Source: Haberlea rhodopensis (taxonomy: Eukaryota > Streptophyta > Magnoliopsida > Lamiales > Gesneriaceae). From it: 64,000 nt of DNA. The notes under the pieces are model-generated. The model saw only the letters and a program-made list of their open reading frames with translations. It was not told the origin of the DNA and did no database searches. Location of the stretch: contig CAJQUN010000003.1 in NCBI GenBank assembly GCA_907163345.1, positions 558,001-622,000 on the forward strand, given 5' to 3'. Every line of letters begins with the position of its first letter. Within the stretch, counting starts at the first letter, position 1. Shown here one piece after another: positions 25,425 through 36,570 of this stretch. Position numbers and translations under genes: made by a program.

Positions 25425-26330
25425 TTACCATGAGAAATCTAAGAGTATTTTACTTTTTCTAAATGAATTTCTAGTGGTTTCAACCCATCTTGCATACACA
25501 AATTTAAAATATGACATGCACAACGAATATGAAAAAAGACCGCATTTTAAAATTGGTTTCAAATTAGCTTTTAAATGAGAAACTGCGGATGTGTTATTAG
25601 ATGCATTATCAAAAGAAATAGAATATATTTTATAACTAATATTAGATTCATTGGTTGCTTGCATAATGTCATTCGAAATAATTTCACCCGTATGAGGTCC
25701 ATCAATTTTTGTAAAACCTAAATTATTTTAAAAAACGCCCAATTATTGTCAATCCAATGCCCTGTAAAACATATATATGATGCATTGCCAATATAAGTTG
25801 TCTAAATATTACTTTTTAGTGCTGCTTTTGAAGAAATATTTCCTAAATACGAAATTAAATTTGCTTTATATATTCATTAAAAATATATTCGCATTGATTT
25901 GATAGTATTTCTTGAAATCTTTTATCTTGAGGTTGCAAACCTAAATGAATATAATTAGTGAATTTTGCATCCCCTATTGAAAAGGGTTCCTCCTCTCATA
26001 ATATTAATCGAATAAGTGAAAAATCCTAAATTCGAACTACTCCTACCACCACTATGAAATTAGGAATGAGTAGGTAGGGTACCATCATTAGGTTTTTTAT
26101 CATGCCTAGCCATATGCCTAAGTAAATGATCCGTCCCACCCGAAAAACATATGCATAATCTTTTTTACATTTTTTACAAACTGTTCTTGTGCCATTTTTC
26201 TCAACATTTTCGACATCAAATAATCGTCACAAATTACTAGTTCTTTTTTTAGAAGTTTTCTAGTAGATGATTCAAAATTTGATGTAATGTCTTCTTCATT
26301 TTGATATTAACCAATTTCATCATCAAAATT
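25425..26330 (-). pseudogene. hAT transposase remains
   Basis: Minus strand. A BED zinc finger is visible at about 26215-26090: CKKCKKDYA, then after a frameshift SGGTDHLLRHMARHD (C-x2-C ... H-x4-H). Further down, 25664-25425 reads KIYSISFDNASNNTSAVSHL and KCGLFSYSLCMSYFKF, matching the RNase H-like core of plant hAT (RICESLEEPER-type) transposases. Frame breaks separate the parts, and the C-terminal dimerisation domain is not visible; a solo LTR lies just beyond at 25172. No terminal inverted repeats identified. Confidence 0.75.
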
Positions 26331-27489
26331 CACATTATAAGAGAATCAGCCATTATGTAAAATGCACGTTATGCAAAATTATCTAACAAAACAACAAAAA
26401 TAAATGTAAACAATATTTTGCCATGTGCCTTGTATTACCAAATATTGAGAGACAAACTTATTTCTTCTTGCTTACAAATTGAGAATTCTATTGAGATAAT
26501 ATAGATTTGAGAGCTTAGAGAATATAGATAGGGAAAGCAAATTGTGGGGATCAGTAGCTGGTCCGAGAGGATGATCAGCCTCACTGGGTTACTTCATTGC
26601 CACTCCGTAGCGCCTGGTGTTCGAACATTGGCTCAAGGCATTTTATCTACCCTTTGCTTACCCTGAAAAAGCACGGGGTCATGATAATTCAAATCGAAGC
26701 AATTGGATATAATGTGACCAACAACACTATTTTTAACAGCCAAAATTAATCTAAAAATAAGAAATCGATCGGCAATGCATATAACAGTGACAATTGGCTT
26801 TGCCGATCGATTGGACATGCATTGATCGACAAATGCCCTTTTTTGCCAACTCACCACATTTGGCAATCGATTGGCTATCATTTGCCGATCAATCGCCAAG
26901 TTTTTCATGAAAAAGGGCTCGTGTCGCGGGCCGTGCCACGGTCCACGGGCTTATAGCCATGACCTAGCATGGCATAAGCTAGGTACAACCTATCACCGTA
27001 GCAATATGTGATGTGCCAGTCCGAGGCCCCGACATGGTTTACACCTCTAATTTGGGTTACTATAATTACAAAAAAACTCTTGAGCTCGATGTTTGGCTAT
27101 ATTTAACTTGTTTTAGAATATTTAATGAGTGATTATTTTTTGAAGAAAATGAATATTTATTGCGTCGTGTCAAATAGAAGGGGCGGTGGGAAATAATCAA
27201 TTGATGTGTCGGCTGGCCGCAAGGGAAGATCATGCCCAATAAAATTTAATGGACATGAATAAGAGCTAGAGAGACCCATTAAAGGTCAACACACTCGGGT
27301 CCCCCTCCACAATGCCGGCTACATATTTAATATATATAGTAAAAAATGTACCCCTCAATCCCATCTACACCGATCAATCACGATTTCGACTAGTCTCTCT
27401 CTCTCTCTCTCCACACTATGCCTATAGATATTTTACAAGTTAACATGTTTACATATTTGATATAAATTATCTTCAAGAAACATTATATA
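26331..27489. other. Gene-free region with CGATYGAT-rich words
   Basis: Between about 26765 and 26895 GATCGATTGG/GCCGATCGATT/GGCAATCGATTGGC phrases recur on both strands. A GC-rich patch follows (26920-26960, GTGTCGCGGGCCGTGCCACG). Together they suggest a fragment of an LTR or other repeat, not a gene. Confidence 0.4.
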
Positions 27490-27540
27490 TGATACACCTT
27501 AATAATAGTAATCACTTGGTGAGCTGACTTTGTTCCGTTA
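27490..27540 (+). repeat. Element B 5' LTR, first 51 bp
   Basis: TGATACACCTTAATAATAG ... TTCCGTTA matches the first 51 bp of the B 3' LTR at 42499-42549. The sequence is then interrupted by element A and resumes at 38648. Confidence 0.85.
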
Positions 27541-28006
27541 TGATGTGATCTGTTATTCTCCGTGTTCGGTAGATTTAAATGTATGCAGAAAATAAAAGAA
27601 AGACACCAAGAATTTTTACGTGGATTACCCTTGAATTGAAGGAAGAACCACGGGACCTAGTCCAGTATAATTTATACTAATCACAATCGAAATTTGTTGC
27701 AGTACTTTTGACACAATATATAAGTGATTAATTATTACACAAGGATATCTGGAAAAATCAGAAGAAATGACTGAATAGACAAAATAATGCTCTCTTCGGA
27801 ATCTATTTTGCATAAAAAGTCCAACCCCCTTAATGAAACTCTAAGCGTCTATTTATAGGGCCCATTTCAGTGGTTAATTGGCGGGAAAGCTAAAACACGA
27901 TCTCCCTCGATCGTTGCGTTAATGTGGCGAGTGTGTCCGAGAAATACACACCCCATTAACGCACGTTTATCTCCGCCGGTTTTAACGATTGTTCATGTGG
28001 TCCCAT
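27541..28006 (-). repeat. Element A 3' LTR, truncated
   Basis: Matches the 5' LTR from TGATGTGAT to CTCCGCCGGTT. The remaining about 175 bp present in the 5' LTR (38466-38642) are absent and replaced by the promoter-like start of the antisense ORF. Its polypurine tract is therefore missing too. Confidence 0.85.
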
Positions 28007-28010
28007 CTAT

Positions 28011-28018
28011 AAATACTC
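28011..28018 (+). promoter_or_regulatory. TATA box upstream of element A antisense ORF
   Basis: CTATAAATACTCC at about 28009 lies about 110 bp before the ATG at 28123, on the plus strand, directly after the truncated LTR. Placement suggests the antisense ORF has its own promoter. Confidence 0.45.
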
Positions 28019-28122
28019 CATCATTCTCTTCATTTATTTCACTTTGCTGCATTCTGCTTCCGAGCTAGCACTAGACGACCAATCAATTTATCTTCAATCC
28101 TTTCCAGCTTCTATCTACCAAG

Positions 28123-30028
28123 TATGGCCCCTTCTTCGGATGATTCCTCTTTGAAGGCGATAGACATGTATGGCGAGCATGATGAGGAAAGAGCTACTAC
28201 TCTTTCTCTTCAATCATCGTCCACCCCAGATAGCGAGAAGACTCTAAGCTCTTCGTCTGTTTCAGCTGCTCGTAAAAAAGAGTAGCGAGCTACCACGGAC
28301 TAGGATCTGTCCAGCATTCGTACCAAATGGGGGATTTCTGAGGGGACTTCTATTATCCCCCCCCCCCCCCTTCAGGATCTCGCCCTCATCTGCCCCATAA
28401 GGGATATTTTCCCTTTTACTTAGATCAACTTCGAGGGGGCCTTCGCTTTCTTGTCCCTCTTTTTTTTATTGAAGTTGCTTCTTACTTTTTCCGTCTCTCT
28501 CAGCCAATAATTGCCCAACAGTTATAGATTGTTGGCGGGCTTCTTTATAGTTCTTTCTTTTTTGGATTTCACCCATACTCTCGAACTATTTCATTGCTTT
28601 TTTCAACTGAATACGAAATAGATCGGTCTTTTCTACTTTTCTTCTTGAACAGGGGTAGGTTCCTCAAGAAATATCCCTCATCGATAAAGAACTGTAAAAG
28701 ATTCTACTTTTTTGCTCGTACACCCCAGCCTTGGGATTGCCCCATGGAGTGGAGAGAAAACCTCCCGAAGGGCAAATTGATGAAGGGACACCTTGATAAG
28801 GAACCATATATGTTGGTTCATCATAAGCTTGGCGATCAGTGTTTTAACCTAGCAGAGCTGATTGACGACGGACTGCTGTACTTGTTCCAGCTGAGCCAGA
28901 AGGGTGCATCCTTGAAAATGCCCATCGGTGAGCGTTTCTGAGCACTTTTATTTGTTTGTTCATTTTGATTAATATGTTCGGGCTGACCTTTGTTCACTCA
29001 TTTCAGAAACAAAAATGATGAATATGATGGTTGAGAAGTTGAAGGTCCAATCCCAGAAAGGACAAGCTTCGGGATCTTTAGATCTTCCTACTCCTCCTCC
29101 ATCCAACGAGCCTACACATGCTCTACCTCTTCGCCGATCGTTGACATCACTGCCTCTCCTGAGGGAGAGGGGACCCTGGCCCTCCGACCTCGTAAAAAGG
29201 GTAATTCCCGAAGGTTAGGGTTCTTCCTCCAAAATCCCCCTGCCAAAAAAGCTTCTTCTTCCACCATTCCCCCCGTACCCCGAGCTTCTTCCCAACCTGT
29301 TCCGGGTGGTCCGAGCGCTTTTCGGCCCACCTCGAGATACCACATACCCACCTGGACCTATTCTCCCAATGTCCCCCTCCTGAAAAAACCAGGCCCCAAG
29401 ATTTCCCAATCCATCATCTGTCATTCCCCCAACTTCTCCGACCTTAAATACCTCGGGGAGTTGGCCTTCAATAATCTGGTGAACGAATTTGCACTTCCTT
29501 CACCCAGATTATCCTTTATTGATAATTTTATAAGTCTTTATCTTCGGTATACTCATTTCTTACATTCTTATGCAGGCCCACATGATGGCGGGTGAACTTC
29601 TCACCCGATTACATTCGGTTCGATCAACAGATGCTAATCGCCAGAAGCAAATTAAGCAACTTGAAAATATGGGTGATGACTTAAAGAAGTCTATAAGCCT
29701 TCTGGAAGATCGGCATTCTAATATGATGGCCGCTCGGGATGAGGAACAGAATGCCCTCGAAGAAGAGCGCAAGAGGTCGGCTGAAGTAGATGAGGCCAAC
29801 AAGACCTTATCGGAGCAATACAAATCCATCTCCAAACAACTTGCACAGGAGAAATCTTCGGCAGGTGCTCGAATGGAGGAGTTTTGGCTATCGAAGAAGG
29901 CTGACTTCTTGAAGTCCCCGGAGTATATCAAGATGGTGGCTAGTCGTGCCTTAAAATTTTTTGGCCATGGGTTTCAAGCCTGTGCTAATCAGTTTGAGGC
30001 GAAATCATTTAGGCAATTTTATGTTTAA
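28123..30028 (+). pseudogene. Antisense ORF of element A ('putative gypsy type transposon' protein)
   Basis: Runs opposite to gag-pol. Starts ATGGCCCCTTCTTCGG (MAPSSDDSS..., about 53 codons, then stop). Next, 28430-28941 gives, across several frame breaks, LPNSYRLLAGFF, FHCFFQLN, YPSSIKNCKRFYFF and PQPWDC...GDQCFNLAELID, the domain annotated in plants as putative gypsy type transposon (Transposase_28). After a low-complexity Pro/Ser part (29015-29500), 29570-30028 encodes a coiled coil (QKQIKQLENMGDDLKKSISL, EERKRSAEVDEANKTL) and a conserved tail (FLKSPEYIKMVASRALKFF). Internal stops and frameshifts make it a pseudogene, though some may be introns. The function of this ORF class is unknown. 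Confidence 0.78.
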
Positions 30029-30646
30029 ACGTGGACCAAACATCCCGATCCCACTAGTAATCATTAAAATTTCGAACAAGCTCGCTACCCCAAGCACAAT
30101 CGATTAGGCAATTTTATGTTTAAACGTGGACCAAGCATCTCGATCCCACTAGTAAACAATTAAAATTCCGAACAAGCTCGCTACCCCGAGCACAATCACT
30201 TAGGTAATTTTATGTTTAAACGTGGACCAAACATCCCTATCCTGCGAGTAAATCATTAAAATTCTGAACAAGATCGCTACCCCGAGCACAATCACTTAGG
30301 TAATTTATGTTTAAATGTGGACCAAACATCCCGATCCCACGATTAAATCATTAAATTCCGAACAAGCTCGATACCCCGAGCACAATCACTTAGGCAATTT
30401 TATGTTTAAACGTGGACCAAACATCACGATCCCACGAGTAAATCATTAAAATTCCGAACAAGTTCGTTACCCCCGAGCACAATCATTTAGGCAATTTTAT
30501 GTTTAAACGTGGACCAAACATCCCGATCCCACGAGTAAATTATTAAAATTCCGAACAAGCTCGCTACACTGAGCACAATCATTTAGGCAATTTTATGTTT
30601 AAACGTGGACCAATTATCCCGATCCCACGAGTAAATCATTAAAATT
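30008..30646. repeat. Tandem repeats of 93-97 bp, about 6.7 copies
   Basis: Unit begins TTAGGCAATTTTATGTTTAA and continues with CGTGGACCAAACATCCCGAT, CCCACGAGTAAATCATTAAA and CCGAACAAGCTCGCTACCCC. Starts near 30008, 30102, 30197, 30294, 30388, 30486 and 30582. The last codons of the antisense ORF run into the first unit. Tat/Ogre elements are known to carry variable tandem repeats at this place, some of which seed satellites. Confidence 0.92.
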
Positions 30647-30675
30647 TCATAAAACGACTTTAATTGAGAACAAAT

Positions 30676-31757
30676 TCATAAACAAAAACAATAATTAAAA
30701 CGTTTCATGAAATATTTCTTTAAATTATGAATATTCCAAGGCCTCACCAGCTCACGACCTTCTTGATCTTCCAGCCTGTACGATCCTCTTCCAGTCACTA
30801 CTTTGACTTTATAAGGGACTTCCCATTTTGGTGCCAATTTCTTTACGCCACCAGCTGGATTAGTTCTTCGTAATACTAAGTCCCCGACCTGAAATGCTCT
30901 TGGGCGAACCCTTCGGTTGTAGGCATTGGTAATCCTCACTTAATACATTTCAGCTCTTGCCACAGTTTTTTTCCCTTAATTCATCAATCCCATCTAACAC
31001 TAGCTTCCTCATATCTTCATTATACTCGGGATTATAACATTGTACTCGAAGAGATTCAATTCCAATCTCCGCTGGGATAAGGGCTTCAGAGCCATACACT
31101 AGGCTGTATGGAGTTTCTCCTGTAGATACCCGGGCGTTGTTCGGTATGCCCACAAAACGCTAGGTAACTCGTCCACCCAAGCTCCTCGAGCTCCTTCTAA
31201 CCTTGTTTTAATTCCGTGCAGCAAAATACGATTAGTCACCTAGGCCTATCCATTAGCTTGAGGGTAAGCTACTGACTTCAACACTTGCTTAATTTTCATA
31301 CCGCTGCACCATTCTTGCACCCTTCTGCCCTAAAATTGCCTTCCATTATTGGAGATTAATATCCTCGGTATTCCAAACCGACATATTATGCTTCTCCACA
31401 AGAACTTGATGACTTTCTCCTCAGTTATCTTTGCTAAGAGTTCGGCTTCTACCCATTTGGTGAAGTACTCAACCGCAACTATAAGAAATTTTATTTGCAC
31501 TGCTGCAGGGGGAAATGGTCTAACAATGTCCATCCCCCACTGATCGAATGGACAAGAAATAATATTGTTATTCAGGACTTCCGCATGTACATGGGTTAGA
31601 TTGGCATGCTTCTGGCAATTATTGCACCTTTTTACAATTCCCTCGGCATCATCCCTCATGGTGGGCCAATAATATCCAGCATGTAGAGCTTTCTGGTACA
31701 ACATATTGGCCCTATATGATTCCCACAATAGCCTTCATGAATTTCCTTTAGTAAATG
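30676..31757 (-). pseudogene. Integrase of element A
   Basis: Reads from 31757 down. The H2C2 zinc-binding part is present as HLLKEIHEGYCGNH, then shifts frame, followed by YWPTMRDDAEGIVKRCNNCQ. The catalytic core shows QWGMDIVRPFPP (first Asp) and ISNNGRQF, where the second catalytic Asp is replaced by Asn. The part with the catalytic Glu is poorly conserved (31330-31155). 31153-30950 (GETPYSLVYGSEALIPAEIG) and 30939-30676 (NRRVRPRAFQVGDLVLRR ... GRGSYRLEDQEG) form the C-terminal region. Frameshifts and the Asp-to-Asn change make it inactive. Confidence 0.85.
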
Positions 31758-31762
31758 TTCTC

Positions 31763-32108
31763 TGTTGGGGTTCAACAATTGCCTCTGCTTTGTGATTGGT
31801 CGAACACGTGGCCCTTGTGCCAGTGTATGGTTGAAAAGATTGATGTGGCGCCATTACCCTTAACTATAGTTATTGGTAAAGTGGTAAGCGCTCGATCCTA
31901 CAATTGGTATCAGAGCCAAGGTCGCGTGTTCGATTCCCATGAGTTGCAGAGACTGCAATTATTGGGGGAGGGATTATTGGGGTTCAACAATTGCCTCTGA
32001 TTTGTGATCGGTCAAACACGTGGCGCTTGCGCCAGTGTATGGTTGAAAAGATTGATGTTGCGTCATTACCCTTAACTATAGTTATTGGTAAAGTGGTAAG
32101 CGCTAGCA
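31763..32108 (+). mobile_element. TRIM (terminal-repeat retrotransposon in miniature), 346 bp
   Basis: Two direct repeats, 31763-31902 (140 bp, TGTTGGGG...TACA) and 31975-32108 (134 bp, TATTGGGG...AGCA), flank a 72-bp interior. The interior starts with a tRNA-iMet primer site (TGGTATCAGAGCC, 31905) and ends with a purine tract (GGGGGAGGGATTA). A perfect 5-bp target duplication TTCTC (31758-31762, 32109-32113) frames it. It splits the N-terminal zinc-binding region of element A's integrase. It has no coding capacity and depends on another element for movement. Confidence 0.92.
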
Positions 32109-32113
32109 TTCTC

Positions 32114-32757
32114 CTTCCTGGATTGAAGTGATTTGCAGAAAAGGGGGTTGAGAAGCTTCTCTTGAATAATTTTCCCTGAGTCAGCACAAAACGGTTTTTC
32201 ATTCTCTTTACCCGAGCAACCTCTTTCGAATCAGATGGCAAAACCTTCGTTTTCAAGAACTTAATGATCTGTTCCCGCCAGTCAGCCACAATACATGGCT
32301 CCAGATTCATTATGCTGTTGACGGATGTATGTGAGATCAAAAGCTCTTGCACAAATATATTCTTGTTCTTCCATTCATGGATTGAGCTAGCCAATTTCGC
32401 CAGTCCATCAGCTCGACCATTTTCTTCCCTCGGCACCTGCCTTAACTTTACCTCTTGGAATTGACTCATCAATGTCCGAGCATTTTCCACGTATTTTTTC
32501 AACTTTTCCTCCTTCACCTTATACATCCCATTCACCTGTTGAACCACGAGCATGGAATCCATAAATGCTATCACCTTCCGAGCTCCCACATCTAATGCTA
32601 TTCGAAAGCCTGAGATAAGAGCCTCGAATTCAGCATCATTATTTGAGGAATGAAAGCCGAACTGGATGGCTACTTTGACTTCTTCTCCTTCAGGGCTAAT
32701 GAGTACGACTCTCGCACCACTTCCCAATTGAGTAGATGATCCATCTACATATAATTT
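32114..32757 (-). pseudogene. Second (archaeal-type) RNase H of element A
   Basis: Minus strand: GSGARVVLISPEGEEVKVAI, NNDAEFEALISGFRIALDVG, AFMDSMLVVQQVNG, VPREENGRADGLAKLAS. This is the RNase H copy characteristic of Tat elements, located between the RT-RNase H and the integrase. The first Asp-containing strand at its start is weak (a stop precedes GSGARV), the Glu (AEFEAL) and Asp (MDSMLV) are present, and the last Asp is in RADGLAKLA. The downstream linker continues to the TRIM insertion at 32113. Confidence 0.82.
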
Positions 32758-33899
32758 TCACTCCTTCTCTTCGGGGGTATGAGTCACCTCTACTAGGAAA
32801 TCGGATAAGGCTTTAGTTTTGATGGTAGTTCGAGGCTGGTAAGAAATGTCGAACTCACTCAGCTCAGTGGCCCACTTCACCATTCGACCTGATATTTTAG
32901 CCTTACATAACAATCTTCCCAGTGGGGTGCTTGTCACCACTATGATGGGATGAGATAAAAAGTATGGTCGAAGCCTTCTCACCGTAGTTACGAGAGTTAA
33001 GGCCAATTTCTCGACTTCAGGCTATCTTTGCTCTGCTCCTTATAGTGCTCGGCTGACATAATATACTGGTTGTTGCTGCCCTGATTTCTCTTTAACCAAT
33101 ACTGAGCTGATGACTTCCTCGGTCACAGACAAATATACAAGGAGTGTTTCGTTATGCTCGGGTTTATTCATTAGTGGTAACTGAGCCAAGTATGTTTTCA
33201 AATCCTCAAAGGCCTTTTGTCATTGTTCACTCCATTCGAATCGAACCCCCTGTCTTAATGCCTTGAAGAAAGGCAACTCCTATCGGCTGAACGTGATATG
33301 AAGCGACTAAACGTAGCTAGTCTTCCTGCCAACCTCTGCACTTTGTTCAGTGTCCGAGGAGGATTCATCTCCTGGATTGCTCGGATCTTTTATGGATTGG
33401 CCTCAACACCTCTTTCAGTTACCATGTACCCCAAGAACTTCCCACTATGAATTCCGAATGTGCACTTTGCAGGATTCAACTTCATGCCAAACTTTCGCGA
33501 AGTGCCGAGGACTTCCTCCATGTCCTCGATCAGATTATGTGCATTCTTGCTCTTGATCAAGACATCGTCTACGTATACTTCCACAACCTTCATATCTGGT
33601 CTTTAAACATTTTATCCATCAGCCTTTGGTAAGTGGCTCCAGCGTTTTTTAGGCCAAAGGGCATGACCAAGTAGCAAAAAGTTCCTCCTGCTGTGACAAA
33701 ACTGACTTTTGGTTGATCTTCCTGGGCCAAAGGGATTTGATGGTATCCCTGATAAGCATCCATAAGACATAGTAACTCGTGCTCTGCAGTAGAATCTACC
33801 AGCTGATCAATCCTCGGCAACGGGTAACAATCTTTGGGACATGCTTTATTCACATCTCGGAAATCCACACACATCCTCCACTTACTCCTGATTTGGGTA

Positions 33900-35617
33900 T
33901 GTTGAGCCTTAAACGCATTGTTGAGTTTAATGCTTATTTTATCTCCGAATTATTTATGGGTTTTGATGATCAACAAAACTTGCATTTGGTGTACTAATAT
34001 GTCTACTTAGTGTACAGGGTTAGATTGATAAATTGGTTGGGAAGACCAATGGAAGAGAACTCAAGTTATACATTAACATATGCGAGTTCATAGGACAAGC
34101 GGTGATTTTTATCAAGGAATCTATTGAGCTTGGACGAGAAGGAATGCCATCTATGAACAACCAAACTAAGTGTTAAACATGTGTGGAATGATGTTGGAAC
34201 AATATCTTATGATGGGATGAAGACCCACGAACCAATGGTCCGTTGGTGGGCAAGTTCGTATAGAAGCCACTTGGAGCGCACTGCAATGTTTTGATTATAT
34301 CTCTTGGATCGATGCTCCGAATAATGTGAATCTAAAGAGGTTGGAAATCCAACTCAATATTCTAGATTTCATATTCAAACATCTCAGTCCAATTCGGATT
34401 GCATCATGGAGCAAAATGGCATGGAAGTCATAACAAGTGCAGATTGTAGCAAGGTTTGAGCGGCTGTAGCATTTTGGGCGTAACTTCTTCATACTTTAAT
34501 GAGATGCAATGAAATTTTGTCCACACCTATATAAGAGGAAGGGCTACAACTTTCATGTTTACCACGTTTCCCAGAAATGAGCTTAAGGTGGTTGAATAGT
34601 GCAACGTTTGAGAGTGTTGAAATCTGGCAGATCACCTCAGGCGATCCGGACCATCACCTCAGGCGATCCGAGCCATGTGTGCACGCTGCGCGCGCCAGGC
34701 GATCCAGATCGCCCCAGGCGATGTCATGGTCGCCCCAGGCGATCCAGAAACTTACCTATGACAAATTTTCAAAGGGCGATCGCCCCAGGCGATGCAAGGA
34801 ACGCCTGAGGCGATCTGGGCCAGATTTGAACGTTAGAACGTGGCGATGGAGATCGCCCGAGGCGACGTCCGAGGCGATCGAGGAGTGATTTCAGTCTTAT
34901 GTGTAGCAACGGATAGTAGGAGCCTTGAGGGCCTTCTACACTATAAATATGGATGTTTTGGAGCATTTTGAAGACAAGAAACAAGACTATAAACTACAAG
35001 AAAGCCTTGATCAATTCAAATTACTTTAGCATTGCAAACTTCATACATTTGTGTTGTATTGGAGTTTGTAATTCATTTCTTGTTGTGTGAGTTTTGATTC
35101 TTTGTGTTGGTATACCGTGAAGATGTTTGTTGATTTATTGTAAGGTCCTCCAACCGACGCAAGTTGGAAATTGTAAAAGTCATCAACAAGTAAAGTTGGT
35201 GCAAGTGTTGTGGCTATCCTTGGATCCCTTAAGGCCAAGAAGACTCGTGAAGAGTGTTGGTAGCTTGTGAAGAGCTTTGTGCACTCGTGAAGAGTGTTGT
35301 GCTCAGGAAGAGCTTTGTGTACTCGGGAAGAGTGTGTTGTGGTTAACTTGGAGCCCTCAAAGCCAAGATCTTTTTCGTTCTAGTGGAACCTCGGTTGGAG
35401 GTTATCTAACCGGGAAGAGGAGACGTAGACGATTCATCGCCGAACTTCTATAACAAATATCCTTGTCATTTACCGCATTATTACATTACGCATTTGTTTA
35501 TTTATTTATCGATTGACTTAAGCCTTCCGCAAGCGCAAACTCTTTTATTTTGCAAACTCATTTTAAAACGCTAAAGTAGCCAAGGAATCTCATTCACCCC
35601 CCTCTTCGATTCCAACA
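33900..35617 (+). mobile_element. Solo LTR, Sirevirus-type copia, 1718 bp, inserted in RT of element A
   Basis: Begins TGTTGAGCC and ends TTCCAACA, with a 5-bp target duplication differing at one base (GGGTA 33895-33899, AGGTA 35618-35622). It has TTTTGATGATCAACAAAACT near the start, a TATA box (CTATAAATA, about 34941), the GAGACGTAGACGATTCATCG region near 35420 that resembles the conserved Sirevirus ACGTAGGC box, and CACCCCCCTCTTCGATTC near its end. No internal region remains. Confidence 0.9.
34634..34885 (+). repeat. GGCGAT-repeat cluster in the solo LTR
   Basis: Ten GGCGAT words and one GGCGAC in 250 bp, many as CCAGGCGATC or GATCGCCCCAGGCGAT, so the motif appears in both orientations and forms GCGATCGC-type palindromes. 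GC- and CpG-rich compared with surroundings. It sits 735-986 bp from the LTR start and about 57 bp before the TATA box. Confidence 0.88.
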
Positions 35618-35870
35618 AGGTACTAGAACCACATTGGAAAGCCATGTGGGAAAACTGATTTTCCGTATATGGCCTGCTCTCAGCAGCTCCTCCATCTGCT
35701 TGGCAATAATCGTGTCCTTCTCTGGTCCAAAATGCCTCATCTTCTGCTTGAGTGCTCGAGCGTTGGGATCAACATTAAGATGATGCTTGGAAATCTCAGG
35801 TTTTACCCCGACCAAGTCAGCAGTATTCCAAGCGAACACATCCACATTGCTATTCAATCAATCAATCACC

Positions 35871-36570
35871 CTTTTTTCTCAATTCTGGATCTAACTGAGA
35901 TCATACTCTGGTTGTTCGAGTTGGGTGACCTAGCTTGATTGTGAGAAATTCCTCCGTGGGCATTACTCGCTCCTCAACCTCCATCTTCCCGCGCTTTCTC
36001 TTATTATTGTCTCCTCTCTCGCCTCCTTCATTTTTCTGTTCTTTCTCCTGCCTCAACTTCTGCACATAACATTTTCTCGAGGATCTTTGATTTCCTCTCA
36101 CTTGTCCAACTTCCTCACCTACCGGAAATTTTATTGCTAGGTGATAAGTAGATGACACCGCCTGAAAAGTAGTTAACGCTGGTTGACCTAATATTATGTT
36201 ATAAGATGAGGGCGCATCCACTACGAGGAAGTTGATCATCTTGGTTTTTATCCCCGGTTCTTCACCCAACGTAACTGGTAAAGGCACCTGCCCCATTGGG
36301 CATACAATCTCCCCAGGAAATCCATGAAGTGAGGTATTCACCTTTTGTACGGCTATGTTTCCCAACTCCATCTTGGTCAATGTACTGAAGAAAAGTACAT
36401 CGGTTGAACTTCCCATGGGGAAAATGAATCCCCCGCAAATCTTCGGGTCCGAAAGCTATGGAGGGCCCTTTTGGTGTGTTATCTGGATCGATGGACAGTA
36501 TTTGGAGCTTTCGAACATGATTTTTTCTTGCTCGATTAGAATCTCCACCTGATACTCCTCCAGAGATCAT
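35871..36570 (-). pseudogene. Protease region of element A
   Basis: Minus strand, spread over two frames: MISGGVSGGD near 36570, KGPSIAFGPEDLRGIHFPH, then a frame change, GSSTDVLFFSTLTKMELGN, LPVTLGEEPGIKTKMINFLV and APSSYNIILGQPALTTFQAV. This is the retropepsin-like fold of plant Ty3/gypsy polyproteins. The active-site triplet before GSS should read DTG/DNG; in the visible frame it is cut off by the frame change, so activity is unlikely. Confidence 0.78.

Larger units (their letters stand above)
32758..35870 (-). pseudogene. Reverse transcriptase-RNase H of element A, split by a solo LTR
   Basis: The RT begins at about 35857-35623 (VGVKPEISKHHLNVDPNARA, PTWLSNVVLVP) and resumes at 33894 (KWRMCVDFRDVNKACPKDCY), so the 1.7-kb solo LTR interrupts it between VVLVP and KWRM. 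Further motifs: DAYQGYHQIPLAQED, FGLKNAGATYQRLM, YVDDVLIKSKNA (active site intact), GYMVTERGVEANP. Connection and RNase H follow to 32758 (VKWATELSEFDISYQPRTTI, DFLVEVTH). Frame breaks occur near 33590, 33390-33300 and 33010. Confidence 0.88.

Noticed and set aside
29112..29931. Minus-strand open frames of 69-123 codons
   Set aside because: Antisense shadows of the element A antisense ORF; composition follows the Pro/Ser-rich and coiled-coil plus-strand coding.
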